A DNA stretch of 64,000 nucleotides from Pontibacter sp. HSC-14F20 (GTDB taxonomy: Bacteria > Bacteroidota > Bacteroidia > Cytophagales > Hymenobacteraceae). Both the position numbers and the translations under genes were made by a program. This document shows positions 44,382 to 53,458 of this stretch, in pieces; within the stretch, counting starts at the first letter, position 1, and each line of letters starts with the position of its first letter. Location of the stretch: NCBI RefSeq assembly GCF_019599265.1, contig NZ_JAHZTC010000001.1, positions 496,001 to 560,000 of the forward strand, written 5' to 3'. A model generated the notes under the pieces. It saw nothing but the letters and a program-made list of their open reading frames with translations, ran no database searches and was not told where the DNA came from.

Positions 44382-46637
44382 TTATTTTTTCTTTGGCCTG
44401 TAAAAATAAAGGATCAGCAAGGGCAAAAGCAAGAGGTCTGCCACCACAGCAAAAACTAGTGTGAGACTTACAAAAACTCCTACATAAAAAGTGGCATCGA
44501 AAGTAGACAGCACCAATGTCATGAAACCGGCAACCAGGATACAGGAGGTAATAATGATGGCTTTACCTGTTGAAATAAAAGTGCTTTTAATGGCATAAGG
44601 CAGCGACTTGCCCTTGCGCAACTCCACTTTAAGTTTGCCCAGAAAGTGAATCGTGTCATCCACGGCAATACCAAAAGCGATAGTGAAAATGATGGAGATA
44701 GAAACTGTCATCTTAATGCCCAGGAAGCCCATGATGCCGCCTATCATCAGCAAAGGGATAATGTTGGGCACGAGCGAGATCAGCACCATGCGCAACGAGC
44801 GGAAGATAAGCCCCACCAGTAAGGCCACCACCAAAAAGGCAATCAGTAAACCCTGCAGCATGTTACTGACTACATAATCGTTGTTTTTGTCGAGCATGAC
44901 GGCACTACCGGTGATGCGCGTCTGCAGTAGTTCGGGGTTGATGTGTTTTCCGATAAAAGCCTCCAGCGAGTCATTGAGTTCACCCGCCCGCACACTGCCT
45001 ACATCGGACATTTTGCCAGCCAACCTGCCTTCCTGCTTGTCAGCCGTCACGACTGCTCGCAGCTCGCTTCGTTTGCTGAAAGCCGCCAGCCGCCGCTGTA
45101 CCTGTTGCATCTCCCGCTCGTTGGCAGGCAAGGTATAGTAATCTGGCAAACCACCATTCTGGGCTCGGTGTATGGCGCGAACCACTGTAGCAGGAGAGGT
45201 GATGAAGTTGAGGCCGTATGTCTGGTAAAGGTAAGTTTCGAGTTGATCGATTTCCTGCATCACCTCCAGGTCATACATGGTTTTGCCGGGGCCAGCGATC
45301 AGGTGCAGCTCAAACGGACGCACGCCGGAAAACTTTTCCTCAAAGTACTGGAAGTCCCTGATGATCGGATCGTCGTCACCGAGGTCTTCCAGCATGGTCG
45401 TATCGACTCTGATCATACTAATGCCGATCAGAGAAACTAGGACTATACCTATACTGGTATATAGAATCGGATATGGCTTGCGTAGTACGAATGTATAGAC
45501 GCGTCGCATCAGCACTGGCCAGGATAAATCTGTACGCCGGGCAGCGCGCGGGTTTGGCCGTTTGGTCAATAGCAAAATAGCAGGCAGCAAAGTGAAGGCG
45601 AGCACAAAGGCCAGTGCAATTCCTATGGCAGTAAATAGCCCGAACTCCTGAATGGGCACAATAGAAGTGGTGAGTAAAGTCAGGAAGCCGACGCTGGTGG
45701 TGAGGGAGGTTAGCAGGGTAGCCATACCTACTTCCCGAATCGTGACCCGCAACGCCTGCACCTTAGTAACTCCCTGCCCGATCTCGGTAATGTAGCGCGA
45801 CATAATGTGTATGACATCCGACATACCCACCACGAACATGATGGTCGGCAATAGCACAGTCATCACATCGATAGGCTTGTTGAATAGCCCCATCACCCCG
45901 AGACTCCAAAGCACGGAAAGAAGCACGACCACCAAAGGCACCAGCACCCCCCAGGCTGTCCGGAAAGCTATCCAGAGAAATAAGATAACCAAAAGGATTG
46001 AAGCCGACATAAAAATGCCCAGCTCGATCTTCATCTTTTCAATAAAGACAGACTGCGCCAATACCTTTCCAGCCACATGATGCTCCTGCAGCCCCAGCCG
46101 CTCAATCTCGCTATTTAGGGTAGCAATCAGAGAATCTCCAGGCTCTTTTGCCAGGTTGTCGCTGGTCTGCACGAAGAGCGAAACGGCCGTTGCGTCCTCT
46201 GAGAACAGTGTGCCTACCAACTCACGGCTCTGGTAGATCAGTGTAGAGTCCTGGGTATAGCGCTCAGGCTCGTCGGGGTGCAGGTATGGGATCTGGAAGT
46301 AGCCGAACTGCTCGATGACCGGACTTTTAACAGTAGTAGGAGAGAGCACCGACTCCACATGCGGCTGTTGCTGCATGAAGCGTGTCAGGGTATCGACTTT
46401 CTGAAGAAATTGCTGATCGAACAGACTGCCGCCATTGTCGAGTCCGATCAGTAAGTAATCATTATCGTTGCCGAACTTGTCGCGGTAGCTGAAGTAGTAG
46501 GCCAGATCCGGATCACCTTTCGGGAAAAAGTTGTCGAAGTTGTAATCGAAACGTAAACGGGAGGCGTAGAAGACGCTGAGTGCCGTCAGGATCGCAATAA
46601 CGGTCAGGGCAATTAAACTGCTGGTTCTGTGGCTCAA
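44382..46637 (-). CDS. MMPL/RND-superfamily exporter
   Basis: This is a 751-residue inner-membrane protein with the MMPL/SSD layout of two six-helix bundles, each following a periplasmic loop. The first repeat has TVLLPTIMFVVGMSDVIHIMSRY, the second SIIFTIAFGIAVDDTIHFLGK, with the proton-relay Asp pair DD in the latter. There is no adjacent membrane-fusion protein, so it resembles the stand-alone lipid-exporting MMPL type rather than tripartite drug pumps. The substrate is unknown. It is divergent from a small Cys/Lys-rich secreted protein. Confidence 0.9.
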   Translation of the reverse strand: MSHRTSSLIALTVIAILTALSVFYASRLRFDYNFDNFFPKGDPDLAYYFSYRDKFGNDNDYLLIGLDNGGSLFDQQFLQKVDTLTRFMQQQPHVESVLSPTTVKSPVIEQFGYFQIPYLHPDEPERYTQDSTLIYQSRELVGTLFSEDATAVSLFVQTSDNLAKEPGDSLIATLNSEIERLGLQEHHVAGKVLAQSVFIEKMKIELGIFMSASILLVILFLWIAFRTAWGVLVPLVVVLLSVLWSLGVMGLFNKPIDVMTVLLPTIMFVVGMSDVIHIMSRYITEIGQGVTKVQALRVTIREVGMATLLTSLTTSVGFLTLLTTSIVPIQEFGLFTAIGIALAFVLAFTLLPAILLLTKRPNPRAARRTDLSWPVLMRRVYTFVLRKPYPILYTSIGIVLVSLIGISMIRVDTTMLEDLGDDDPIIRDFQYFEEKFSGVRPFELHLIAGPGKTMYDLEVMQEIDQLETYLYQTYGLNFITSPATVVRAIHRAQNGGLPDYYTLPANEREMQQVQRRLAAFSKRSELRAVVTADKQEGRLAGKMSDVGSVRAGELNDSLEAFIGKHINPELLQTRITGSAVMLDKNNDYVVSNMLQGLLIAFLVVALLVGLIFRSLRMVLISLVPNIIPLLMIGGIMGFLGIKMTVSISIIFTIAFGIAVDDTIHFLGKLKVELRKGKSLPYAIKSTFISTGKAIIITSCILVAGFMTLVLSTFDATFYVGVFVSLTLVFAVVADLLLLPLLILYFYRPKKK

Positions 46638-46748
46638 GGGATTAAAAAATGATGATGATCATTTTGGTGTTTGGGTAGAACGTGTATATTTACTCAACTA
46701 ACAACAAAGGGTTGATTTCTGTTTAAAACAATCAATAAACCAACGGAT

Positions 46749-47027
46749 ATGAAGAAAATCGTTTTAGCATTGGCACTAACAGGATTTTTAGGTGCCGGCC
46801 TCGCCACCCCAGCCCTCGCCTGCGAAGGCGGCAAGTGCAAGATGGAGCACACCGACAAAAATGGCAAATCTAAAAAAGCCAAAAAAGGTGAAAAAGTCGA
46901 AGCATGCCATATGATGACTGCTTCAACCACAGACAAAGATGGTAAAATCGCAGCGGCTGTACCGAAGTCGTGCTGCGCTAAAAAAGATGCACCTAAAGCT
47001 GAAGCAGCGAAAGAAACTAAGAAATAG
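46749..47027 (+). CDS. small exported Cys/Met/Lys-rich protein, possibly metal-binding
   Basis: This is a 92-residue protein with a good signal peptide (MKKIVLALALTGFLGAGLATPALA). The mature 68 residues carry thiol/imidazole/thioether groups in CEGGKCKMEH, ACHMM and SCCAKK, set in a Lys-rich background (KSKKAKKGEK, KEAKETKK-like tail). Five cysteines with His and Met suggest binding of copper or another soft metal, but no family was recognised. It is divergent from the MMPL exporter and has its own hairpin terminator. Confidence 0.65.
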   Translation: MKKIVLALALTGFLGAGLATPALACEGGKCKMEHTDKNGKSKKAKKGEKVEACHMMTASTTDKDGKIAAAVPKSCCAKKDAPKAEAAKETKK

Positions 47028-47051
47028 CGTTACGTTTATTGAATATGAGAA

Positions 47052-47083
47052 AAGGGACTTGCTGAATTATCAGTAAGTCCCTT
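47052..47083 (+). terminator. terminator after the Cys/Lys-rich gene
   Basis: AAAGGGACTT pairs with AAGTCCCTTT, with an inner CTGA/TCAG stem. Confidence 0.7.
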
Positions 47084-47189
47084 TATCTTTTGAGGTATAT
47101 CCTAAGGACGATTAAAATCAATTACAGTTATATTCTGTCAATTTTAAGAATTAAAAGAAGCTGATTTGGAGATCCTTGTCCGAATCTAA

Positions 47190-47366
47190 ATTGCTGCGGA
47201 CTTCCAAGTCCGCGTTTACCACCACATGGAGATGTGGACATCCCCAACAGTTTGCTTCGGTATTAAGAAATCTCGAAAAGCCTTTCTTTGAAAAGCTGAT
47301 AGCGGTAAGAAATATGTAGTTTGGGTATAACATGTGCATGATTCGGACAGGTCGCGACCTGTCCCT
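47190..47366. repeat. cluster of palindromic hairpins (REP-like) in the spacer before dbpA's 3' end
   Basis: The 380-bp spacer 47028-47407 holds no gene. It has GCGGACTT-CC-AAGTCCGC (47196-47213), overlapping dyads CCACAT-N4-ATGTGG (47222-47237) and GATGTGGACATC (47231-47242), and a 20-bp perfect palindrome at 47345-47364 (GGACAGGTCG plus its complement). GC-rich palindromes in an AT-rich spacer resemble REP elements moved by IS200-like RAYT enzymes; no such enzyme is encoded here. Confidence 0.55.
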
Positions 47367-47407
47367 ACGATATGATCATACTTTTGCGCCTAAACTACTA
47401 AGCTCTT

Positions 47408-48787
47408 CTATTTCACCAGTCCAACCCGAAACTTCCTGCCTTTTATCTTACCATTTGTTAACGCCTCTACAATTTCACTGGCCTGCTCTGCAGGTATAGC
47501 CACATAGCTGGCTCTGTCCTGTACTTCGATGCGGCCGATCTGGTCGGCTTTCAATCCAGCTGCTGCGATCAGCGCGCCTACAATATCGCGTGGACTCAGT
47601 TTGTCTTTCCGGCCTGCGTTGATGTGGAGCGTGGCAAAGGCTTCGGTGAATTCGGGTTCAGCTTTCTCAACGCGTGCAGCGAGTTCATTTGTATTCAGCC
47701 ATTCATCCATTCTCACCAGTCCCCAATCACGCAACGTTTTCTCGTCGCGGGTAGTGGCAAAGGTATAGACTTCCCCGCTTCGACCGGCACGGCCGGTGCG
47801 GCCGCTGCGGTGGAGGTAGGCGGCTTCGTCATCAGGCAGTTCGTAATGAATGATGTTTTTGAGGGCAGCAATGTCGAGTCCGCGGGCAGCCAGGTCGGTA
47901 GCAACGAGGACCTGTGTAGTGCCATTGCGGAAGAGCGTCATGGCTTTGTCACGATCCTGCTGCTCCATGCCGCCGTGTAGCGAACGAGCACCGAAACCGT
48001 GTTTAGCTAGCATGGCTGCCACATCGTCGGAGGCCCCGCGGGTGTTGCAGAATACCACTGTACCGGCGGGGTTGATACTCTGCAGGAGGTGGAGCAAAGC
48101 TTGCTGCCTATCCGGCTGCGAGACTTTTATACCTGTGAGCCGCACCTGGTCAGGTATAGCATTAGGTGACACCTGCACAAATTGTGGATTTTTGAGCGAG
48201 TCCGTGATCAGTTGCTTCACTTCATCAGGCATGGTGGCAGAGAAAAGCACGGCCTGTCGCTTTTTAGGTATAGCCTCCAGTATCTGATCAATTTCATCGG
48301 CAAAACCCATTTCCAGAAGCTTGTCGGCTTCGTCGAGCACCAGCATACGTACCTGACTAAAATCAACGGTCTGGCGATAAAGGTGGTCGGTCAGTCGACC
48401 GGGTGTGCCGACAAGCACTTGTGGCGGAAAAGCCAGCGAAGCACGCTCCTGCGAAAAAGAGTGCCCGCCATAAAAAGCGCTGATCTTGAGGTTGTCAATT
48501 TTCTGAGCGAGTTGCTTCAGTTCGTGGCGCACCTGCACGGCCAGTTCGCGGGTAGGTACCAAAATAAGTGCCTGTACCTGCTGCTTGCTAGTGTCGATCT
48601 GCTGCAGCAGCGGCAAACCGAAGGCTGCTGTTTTTCCACTGCCCGTCTCGGCCTGGCCGGCTACATCCTGCCCCTTGAGGAGCACAGGTATAGCGGAAAG
48701 CTGTATAGGAGTAGGAGTGTGAAATTCTAACTCAGCAAGGCGCTCCAACAGCGCAGGGGAGAGTCCCAGTTGATCAAATGAAGCCAT
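47408..48787 (-). CDS. dbpA: ATP-dependent RNA helicase DbpA
   Basis: Start at ATG 48787 (MASFDQLGLSPALLERL) or ATG 48793; the longer frame to 48835 is unlikely. It has about 459 residues. DEAD-box motifs include AGQAETGSGKT (I), PTRELA (Ia), VLDEADKLLEMGF (II), LFSATMP (III), VATDLAARGLDI (V) and HRSGRTGRAGR (VI). The C-terminal RNA-recognition domain (about residues 385-455, RKDKLSPRDIVGALI through GRKFRVGL) is the DbpA type that binds 23S rRNA hairpin 92. It thus points to a role in 50S subunit assembly. Confidence 0.93.
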   Translation of the reverse strand: MASFDQLGLSPALLERLAELEFHTPTPIQLSAIPVLLKGQDVAGQAETGSGKTAAFGLPLLQQIDTSKQQVQALILVPTRELAVQVRHELKQLAQKIDNLKISAFYGGHSFSQERASLAFPPQVLVGTPGRLTDHLYRQTVDFSQVRMLVLDEADKLLEMGFADEIDQILEAIPKKRQAVLFSATMPDEVKQLITDSLKNPQFVQVSPNAIPDQVRLTGIKVSQPDRQQALLHLLQSINPAGTVVFCNTRGASDDVAAMLAKHGFGARSLHGGMEQQDRDKAMTLFRNGTTQVLVATDLAARGLDIAALKNIIHYELPDDEAAYLHRSGRTGRAGRSGEVYTFATTRDEKTLRDWGLVRMDEWLNTNELAARVEKAEPEFTEAFATLHINAGRKDKLSPRDIVGALIAAAGLKADQIGRIEVQDRASYVAIPAEQASEIVEALTNGKIKGRKFRVGLVK

Positions 48788-48860
48788 AGGCATGCGTACG
48801 TGAAGCGCAAAGGTACGGATTCCAATATATCCCATCTGCTATTTTTTCAGTATTAGGGGT

Positions 48861-49964
48861 ATGGCAAACGACTACAATCGGGTAAAAAAACTTACTTATT
48901 GGTTATTGTTTCTGGTGCTATTGGTGTTTGTGCTCGTGGAAACACGCGAATTCCTTTACCCGCTGGTGATGGCCATGCTATTTGCCTACCTGCTCTACCC
49001 GGTTGTCAAGCGACTGGAGAAATGGGGATTACCGCGCATAGTGGCTAATTTCGTGACTATTATTGCGTCCCTGGCTTTGTCTGTCGGTTTACTTATTCTG
49101 CTGTACAAACAACTTTCTGTTTTCATCTCCGATTTACCCGCTTTGAAAGAAAAGGCACTGGCCAACATTGATATGCTGCAGGCGCTCATCGATCAGAAGT
49201 TTGGTGACGAAAGCCAGGCCAACGAGCGCTGGCTACGCATCCAGGTGAATAATGCGCTGGACTTAAGTGGCGAGGCCATTACCAGCATACTACTTGCCAC
49301 TACCAGTACCATTACCAAATTCGGTCTGATGCCGGTATACATTTTCCTGATGCTTTATTACCGCAATAAGTTCGAGTATTTTCTGTTCAGGATATTTCCT
49401 TCGCATAAACATGGCAAGGTTAAGGTGATGATAGATGAGATTTCGAATGTGACCAAACATTACATGGGCGGAGTGGTGATCGTGATTTTGATCCTGTGCA
49501 TTCTCAACTCTGTCGGGCTGATGCTCATCGGTGTGGAATACGCGCTTCTGCTGGGTATTGTGTCGGCTTTCATCAATTTTATACCTTATTTCGGGACCCT
49601 GATTGGGGGAGCCATACCGCTGCTCTTTACCTTGGTGGTGCAAGGGGATCCGCAGAAAACCTTTGCTGTGCTGCTTTTCTTCCTGGCCATTCAATTCACC
49701 GAAAACAACATCCTCACACCCAATATTACCGGCAGCCGGGTGAACATTAATCCGCTCTTTACTATTCTCAGCATTATAGTAGGTGGTATGCTGTGGGGTT
49801 TGCCGGGCATGTTTGTGGCGGTACCTATTGTAGGCATGTTTAAAATATACTTCGATCATAGTCCGGAGCTGCAGGCCTATTCTTTTATGCTCGGCACCGA
49901 GGGCACCGAAGAACACGCACTTACCATCGATAAAGTCCTCCGTTTTCTGCGCCTCAGGAAGTAA
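48861..49964 (+). CDS. AI-2E-family transporter (TqsA/YdiK-like permease)
   Basis: This 367-residue polytopic inner-membrane protein has the eight-helix layout of the AI-2E exporter family. Typical blocks are FLYPLVMAMLFAYLLYPVVKRLEKWG at the start, IFLMLYYRNKFEYFL in the middle, and GVEYALLLGIVSAFINFIPYFG with ENNILTPNITGSRVNINPL and GMLWGLPGMFVAVPIVGMFK near the end. Members export AI-2, sodium or other solutes; the substrate here is unknown. It is divergent from dbpA with 73 bases between starts. Confidence 0.92.
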   Translation: MANDYNRVKKLTYWLLFLVLLVFVLVETREFLYPLVMAMLFAYLLYPVVKRLEKWGLPRIVANFVTIIASLALSVGLLILLYKQLSVFISDLPALKEKALANIDMLQALIDQKFGDESQANERWLRIQVNNALDLSGEAITSILLATTSTITKFGLMPVYIFLMLYYRNKFEYFLFRIFPSHKHGKVKVMIDEISNVTKHYMGGVVIVILILCILNSVGLMLIGVEYALLLGIVSAFINFIPYFGTLIGGAIPLLFTLVVQGDPQKTFAVLLFFLAIQFTENNILTPNITGSRVNINPLFTILSIIVGGMLWGLPGMFVAVPIVGMFKIYFDHSPELQAYSFMLGTEGTEEHALTIDKVLRFLRLRK

Positions 49965-50169
49965 AATACAAACAATAAGTGCTATTTCTGCTTCCGGTAA
50001 AATAACTAAAACAAAAGCAGTGCTGACAGGTTACTTTTAGCGTATTCTGAGCATTAACAGGCAGTTGAGTTGTCGTATCATTTATGCTTCAGAGCATGCA
50101 ACTCTTTTAAGGTTTCGGGCGTCTTCTTTGTAGTACCATCTCCCAAAATATAGTTTTAAAGCCAAAGGT

Positions 50170-50727
50170 TTGTCTACCTCCATTATCTCCTCATTTTTCA
50201 AGCACCGCATCACACAGCCTGTGCTCAACCTGCTCCGGCAGGGCATGACGCCGCATAAGCTGGCCGTTACGGTTGCGCTTGGCACGGTGGTAGGTATATT
50301 GCCCGCTCTGGGCGTCACGACAGTGATAGGAACCGCATTGGCTGCCCGTTTCAGACTAAATATTGCTGCTACCGTGCTGGTCAGTTACCTGGTGCATCCA
50401 CTGCAACTATTGCTGATCATTCCTTTTATCAAGGCAGGTATTTTTATGTTCGGGCTCGATGATCTTAAACTAACACTGGATGAAATGATCGCGATGTTCA
50501 GAATAGACTGGCTGGCAGCATTGAACAAACTGTGGATGGCTAATTTAGCTGCTGTATCAGCCTGGGCGATACTGGCTATACCTGTTGGGGCTTTGCTATA
50601 CTTTGCCTTACTTCCTGTTTTAAAGCGGGTTTTACCAAAGCCTGCAACTCAACCTATACCTGTCACTTCTATATCTGAGCTAGCGATCCCGGCTATACCT
50701 ATACCTGAAACTGAAGTTCAACCTTAG
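50170..50727 (+). CDS. DUF2062 membrane protein
   Basis: This is a 185-residue protein. The DUF2062 core includes PHKLAVTVALGTVVGILPALGVTT and VLVSYLVHPLQLLLIIPFIKAG, with three hydrophobic segments. A Pro/Ile-rich tail (PIPVTSISELAIPAIPIPETE) is partly built from overlapping CTATACCT words. The frame begins with TTG 50170; a start at ATG 50245 would cut off the first 25 residues of the core, so TTG is preferred though unproved. Function of the family is unknown; some members are fused to glycosyltransferases. Confidence 0.78.
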   Translation: MSTSIISSFFKHRITQPVLNLLRQGMTPHKLAVTVALGTVVGILPALGVTTVIGTALAARFRLNIAATVLVSYLVHPLQLLLIIPFIKAGIFMFGLDDLKLTLDEMIAMFRIDWLAALNKLWMANLAAVSAWAILAIPVGALLYFALLPVLKRVLPKPATQPIPVTSISELAIPAIPIPETEVQP

Positions 50728-50762
50728 GTCCAAATTATAGCAACGCATACCAGAAGCTTATA

Positions 50763-50805
50763 AAACACAAAAGCCAGCTCATTGTAGAAGCTGGCTTTTG
50801 TGTTT
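50763..50805. terminator. bidirectional terminator between DUF2062 and OmpA genes
   Basis: Perfect 17-bp arms (50763-50779 and 50789-50805), A-tract outside left and T-tract outside right, 9-base loop. Confidence 0.9.
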
Positions 50806-50819
50806 ATACTGAGTAAGGA

Positions 50820-51677
50820 TCAGGCTGACTCCAGAATCTGGAACAGTTCGTCCAGTTTAGGGGTAAGGATAATCTCGGTTCGGCGGTTTTTCTGACGAGC
50901 CTCTTTTGTTTTGGCTTCATCGAGTGGCACATACAGGCTGCGACCAGAAGGCGTCACGCGATCAGGCTGCACGCCGGCTTGTGTTATGATGCGGGTGATT
51001 TCTGTGGCACGTAGCACACTCAGGTCCCAGTTGTCCTGCATACCTACGGTACCGCGGGCGATCGGCACATCATCCGTATGGCCTTCCACGACCACGTTCA
51101 CATCCTGCTGCTCTTTCAGTACGGCGGCCAGTTTTTTCAGGGCTTCCACACCTTTCGGGTCCACTTTGGTAGAGCCGGAGTTGAACAGCAATTGCTCTGC
51201 CAGCGATACGTATACCTTGCCGTTGCGAATGTTTACCGTCAGGTCTTTGTCGTTGAAGCCGAGCAGCGCGTTGCTCACTTTTGAACGGAGGGCATTTACA
51301 GCTTTATCTTTCTCGTCGAGGATACGCTGCAGTTCGGCCAGACGCTGTTCGCGGGCTTTGAGGTCGGCGTTCAGTTTGTCGATCTGCGATTTGCTCATGT
51401 TCAGATTATCTCCCAGTGCTTTGCCTTCTTTCAGGGCCTGCTGCAAACTCTGCTGGTACTCTGCCTTCTGGCGCTCCAATTCGGCTCGTTCCTGCTCCAA
51501 CTGGGCTTTCTCGTTTTCAAGCGCAGACTTTTGCTGCTCCAGGTCAGACTTATCCAGTTCCAGTGCATTTTTGCGCGTCATCAGGTCATCGTATTTCTTT
51601 TTGGAAACGACGCAGGAAGAAAGCGACATAGTTCCCACTAACAGAAGGAGGGAGGCTCTGTAGAATTGCTTTTTCAT
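50820..51677 (-). CDS. OmpA-family peptidoglycan-binding lipoprotein with coiled coil
   Basis: This is a 285-residue protein. A lipoprotein signal ends in LSSC (Cys22). A long coiled coil (residues 30-140, heptads of Lys/Glu/Leu) follows. The OmpA domain has YVSLAEQLLFNSGSTKVDPKG, VVVEGHTDDVPIA, NWDLSVLRATEI and the Arg-rich RQKNRRTEIILTPK, which hold meso-diaminopimelate. It tethers the outer membrane to peptidoglycan across the periplasm. It lies directly downstream of two TPR-protein genes on the same strand, 42 bases from the nearer. Confidence 0.92.
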   Translation of the reverse strand: MKKQFYRASLLLLVGTMSLSSCVVSKKKYDDLMTRKNALELDKSDLEQQKSALENEKAQLEQERAELERQKAEYQQSLQQALKEGKALGDNLNMSKSQIDKLNADLKAREQRLAELQRILDEKDKAVNALRSKVSNALLGFNDKDLTVNIRNGKVYVSLAEQLLFNSGSTKVDPKGVEALKKLAAVLKEQQDVNVVVEGHTDDVPIARGTVGMQDNWDLSVLRATEITRIITQAGVQPDRVTPSGRSLYVPLDEAKTKEARQKNRRTEIILTPKLDELFQILESA

Positions 51678-51719
51678 ATCAATCTTTAAGGTTGGATGGT
51701 GCTTGTGTATTGTTCTTGC

Positions 51720-52430
51720 TTAGTTGGCTGCTTCGGCTTCGCTGCGGAACATGCCTTTCGGGTCTGGCATGCGTACCATTAATTCTGACAGGAAATCATA
51801 ATCCAGCGACATAATATTGATGTCACGGCCACGGTGCAGGTAATCCCAGGCTTCGGCGTATTTCTTGTTATGAAAGTATACGCGCGAAAGGCCTGTTAAG
51901 GCAAAAGCGTTATTTTGGTCCGCCTTTAGAGCACGGTCAAGAAAAGCAGTTGCCTGTTTCAAATTCTTTTTCTTTTTGTCTGTGGTGTATTGCTGCAGGT
52001 AAGCTGCGCCAATATCAGAGAGCAACAAAGAGTTGTTCGGTTGGTATTTCAGTGCACGGTCCAGCATGCCAATTGCTTCCCGGGAGTTACCTTTGCTTTG
52101 TTCCACCAGGCCAAATGCCCAGTAAGTATTGTAATTATCCGGGTTGAGGAGCCAGGCCAGGTTAAAGCGGTAAACTGCCGTGTCTACCTGCCCTTCATTC
52201 AGATACTCCCAACCGCGGTCCATAAAAAAATTGCTGGCCTCCGTGCGGCTTTCGAAGCTCTTATCGCAGCTGGTCAGAAATTTTTCATCTGCTTTCTGCT
52301 CAGCATCTGTTTTGGCAATCTGCCCAAACATTGGCAGTACTTTCGGGTGCGATGCAGGCTGCTGCTCCTGCGCAAAGGCCATTGAGCCGCTTAGTAATAT
52401 AGTGGCCGCAGCCAGGAAAATTCTTTTCAT
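51720..52430 (-). CDS. exported TPR protein (paralogue A)
   Basis: This 236-residue protein has signal peptide MKRIFLAAATILLSGSMAFAQ. Four to five TPR-like units follow, for instance AVYRFNLAWLLNPDNYNTYWAFGLVEQSKG and KYQPNNSLLLSDIGAAYLQQY (listed as separate helices), ending in YAEAWDYLHRGRDI. It is clearly related to the gene 85 bases upstream (52516-53229): both share a ..FFM/FGRAWL..DSTN/NPDNYN.YW.GYGLV.. core and the WSYLHK/WDYLHR end. It is periplasmic, a probable scaffold. The pair plus OmpA forms a leftward run. Confidence 0.75.
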   Translation of the reverse strand: MKRIFLAAATILLSGSMAFAQEQQPASHPKVLPMFGQIAKTDAEQKADEKFLTSCDKSFESRTEASNFFMDRGWEYLNEGQVDTAVYRFNLAWLLNPDNYNTYWAFGLVEQSKGNSREAIGMLDRALKYQPNNSLLLSDIGAAYLQQYTTDKKKKNLKQATAFLDRALKADQNNAFALTGLSRVYFHNKKYAEAWDYLHRGRDINIMSLDYDFLSELMVRMPDPKGMFRSEAEAAN

Positions 52431-52515
52431 GTAACGGTATCAGCTAGGTATGGTAATCCTTCTTGAACTTAAAAATACGCCACCTGACTTGAAATAACAA
52501 ATACCGTCTTTTCAT

Positions 52516-53229
52516 TTAGTGGTATTTGCCAGCCGGATCCTGCTGCTTCTCTAACAGGGCTGCAATGAAAGCGGCATCTGCTATACCTTTGTCTTTGCTG
52601 ATACTTTTGTGAAGGTAACTCCATGCCTTACCGTACTCCTGCAGGTAATAGTGGCTGATGGCTAATTTGTAATAGGCGTCTGCAGCGTCAGGGGAGTAGC
52701 GCACGGCGCTTTCGAGCAGTTTACGGCTCTGCATCAGGTCTTCGGGGTTGCTTTCAGCGTAAAATCGACCAAGATGGCTGGTAGCCAAGTCGGTGAGCAG
52801 TCGCGGATTGTGCTGGTCTTTTTCCAGGGCATGGTAAAGCAAAAAGAGGGCTTTATCAAATGCTTTTTGCTGCCCGTATACAAGCCCGTAGCCCCAGTAT
52901 ACCTCGTTGTTGGTGCTATCCATCAGCCAGGCCCGCCCAAAAAAGAAGTTTGCAGAATCCAGCTTCTCTTCATTGAAAGTGCGCTTTGCTTGTAAGGCAT
53001 AGTAACCGGAGGCAGCTTTGCGGTTCATAAACCGTTTTGCATCCTTGTCCAGCATTTTCTTTTGCTGCTGTTTTTCCTGCAGGGTCAGAGTTTGTTTTGC
53101 CGGAATGACGTCGGCCATTGTGAGTTCTGGTCGGGGTGCCTCGCTGTTTTCGATGATGGCATTTTGGGAGGTACAGGCAGCCATCGAGCCTGCTATCATT
53201 AATCCAAAAGCGATGAGGTTGCTTCGCAT
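52516..53229 (-). CDS. TPR lipoprotein (paralogue B)
   Basis: This 237-residue protein has lipoprotein signal MRSNLIAFGLMIAGSMAAC (Cys19). TPR-like helices include KLDSANFFFGRAWLMDSTNNEV, WGYGLVYGQQKAFDKAL, LSVRYSPDAADAYYKLAISHYYLQ-like and YGKAWSYLHKSISKDKG. It is a tandem paralogue of the downstream protein but has a lipid anchor and a longer polar N-terminus with RKAASGYYALQAKRTF. It probably works in the periplasm with OmpA lipoprotein encoded 1.5 kb downstream. Function unknown. Confidence 0.72.
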   Translation of the reverse strand: MRSNLIAFGLMIAGSMAACTSQNAIIENSEAPRPELTMADVIPAKQTLTLQEKQQQKKMLDKDAKRFMNRKAASGYYALQAKRTFNEEKLDSANFFFGRAWLMDSTNNEVYWGYGLVYGQQKAFDKALFLLYHALEKDQHNPRLLTDLATSHLGRFYAESNPEDLMQSRKLLESAVRYSPDAADAYYKLAISHYYLQEYGKAWSYLHKSISKDKGIADAAFIAALLEKQQDPAGKYH

Positions 53230-53413
53230 GCTTAAAGCGGGTTGATTCTGGCTTCAAACGAGCTCACTTCCCAAATAGTGCCTCCTTCGTAATCATCCGT
53301 TTAATATTGGTCTTATTGTCCATTTCCACAAAGGTATAGCCCAATTAACTTTTCGGGCACCTCCTGTTAATTGATGGATAGCAAAGGTATATGTCAAAAT
53401 TAAAATCAGCAAC

Positions 53414-53448
53414 TTGTCGGAATAATTGCGACAATGTTCGTATATTTG
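53414..53448 (+). promoter_or_regulatory. promoter/operator of the RES-Xre toxin-antitoxin operon
   Basis: The dyad TTGTCG-N9-CGACAA (53414-53434), with an internal AAT-A-ATT, lies just before a TATATTTG -7 box (53441-53448). The antitoxin ATG is 11 bases further. Position fits autorepression by the Xre-type antitoxin. Confidence 0.55.
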
Positions 53449-53458
53449 ATAAAAGGAA

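Noticed and set aside
50911..51663. 250-codon frame antisense to the OmpA lipoprotein gene
   Set aside because: Ser/Cys/Arg-rich translation typical of the opposite strand of a Lys/Glu-rich coiled coil; no family features.
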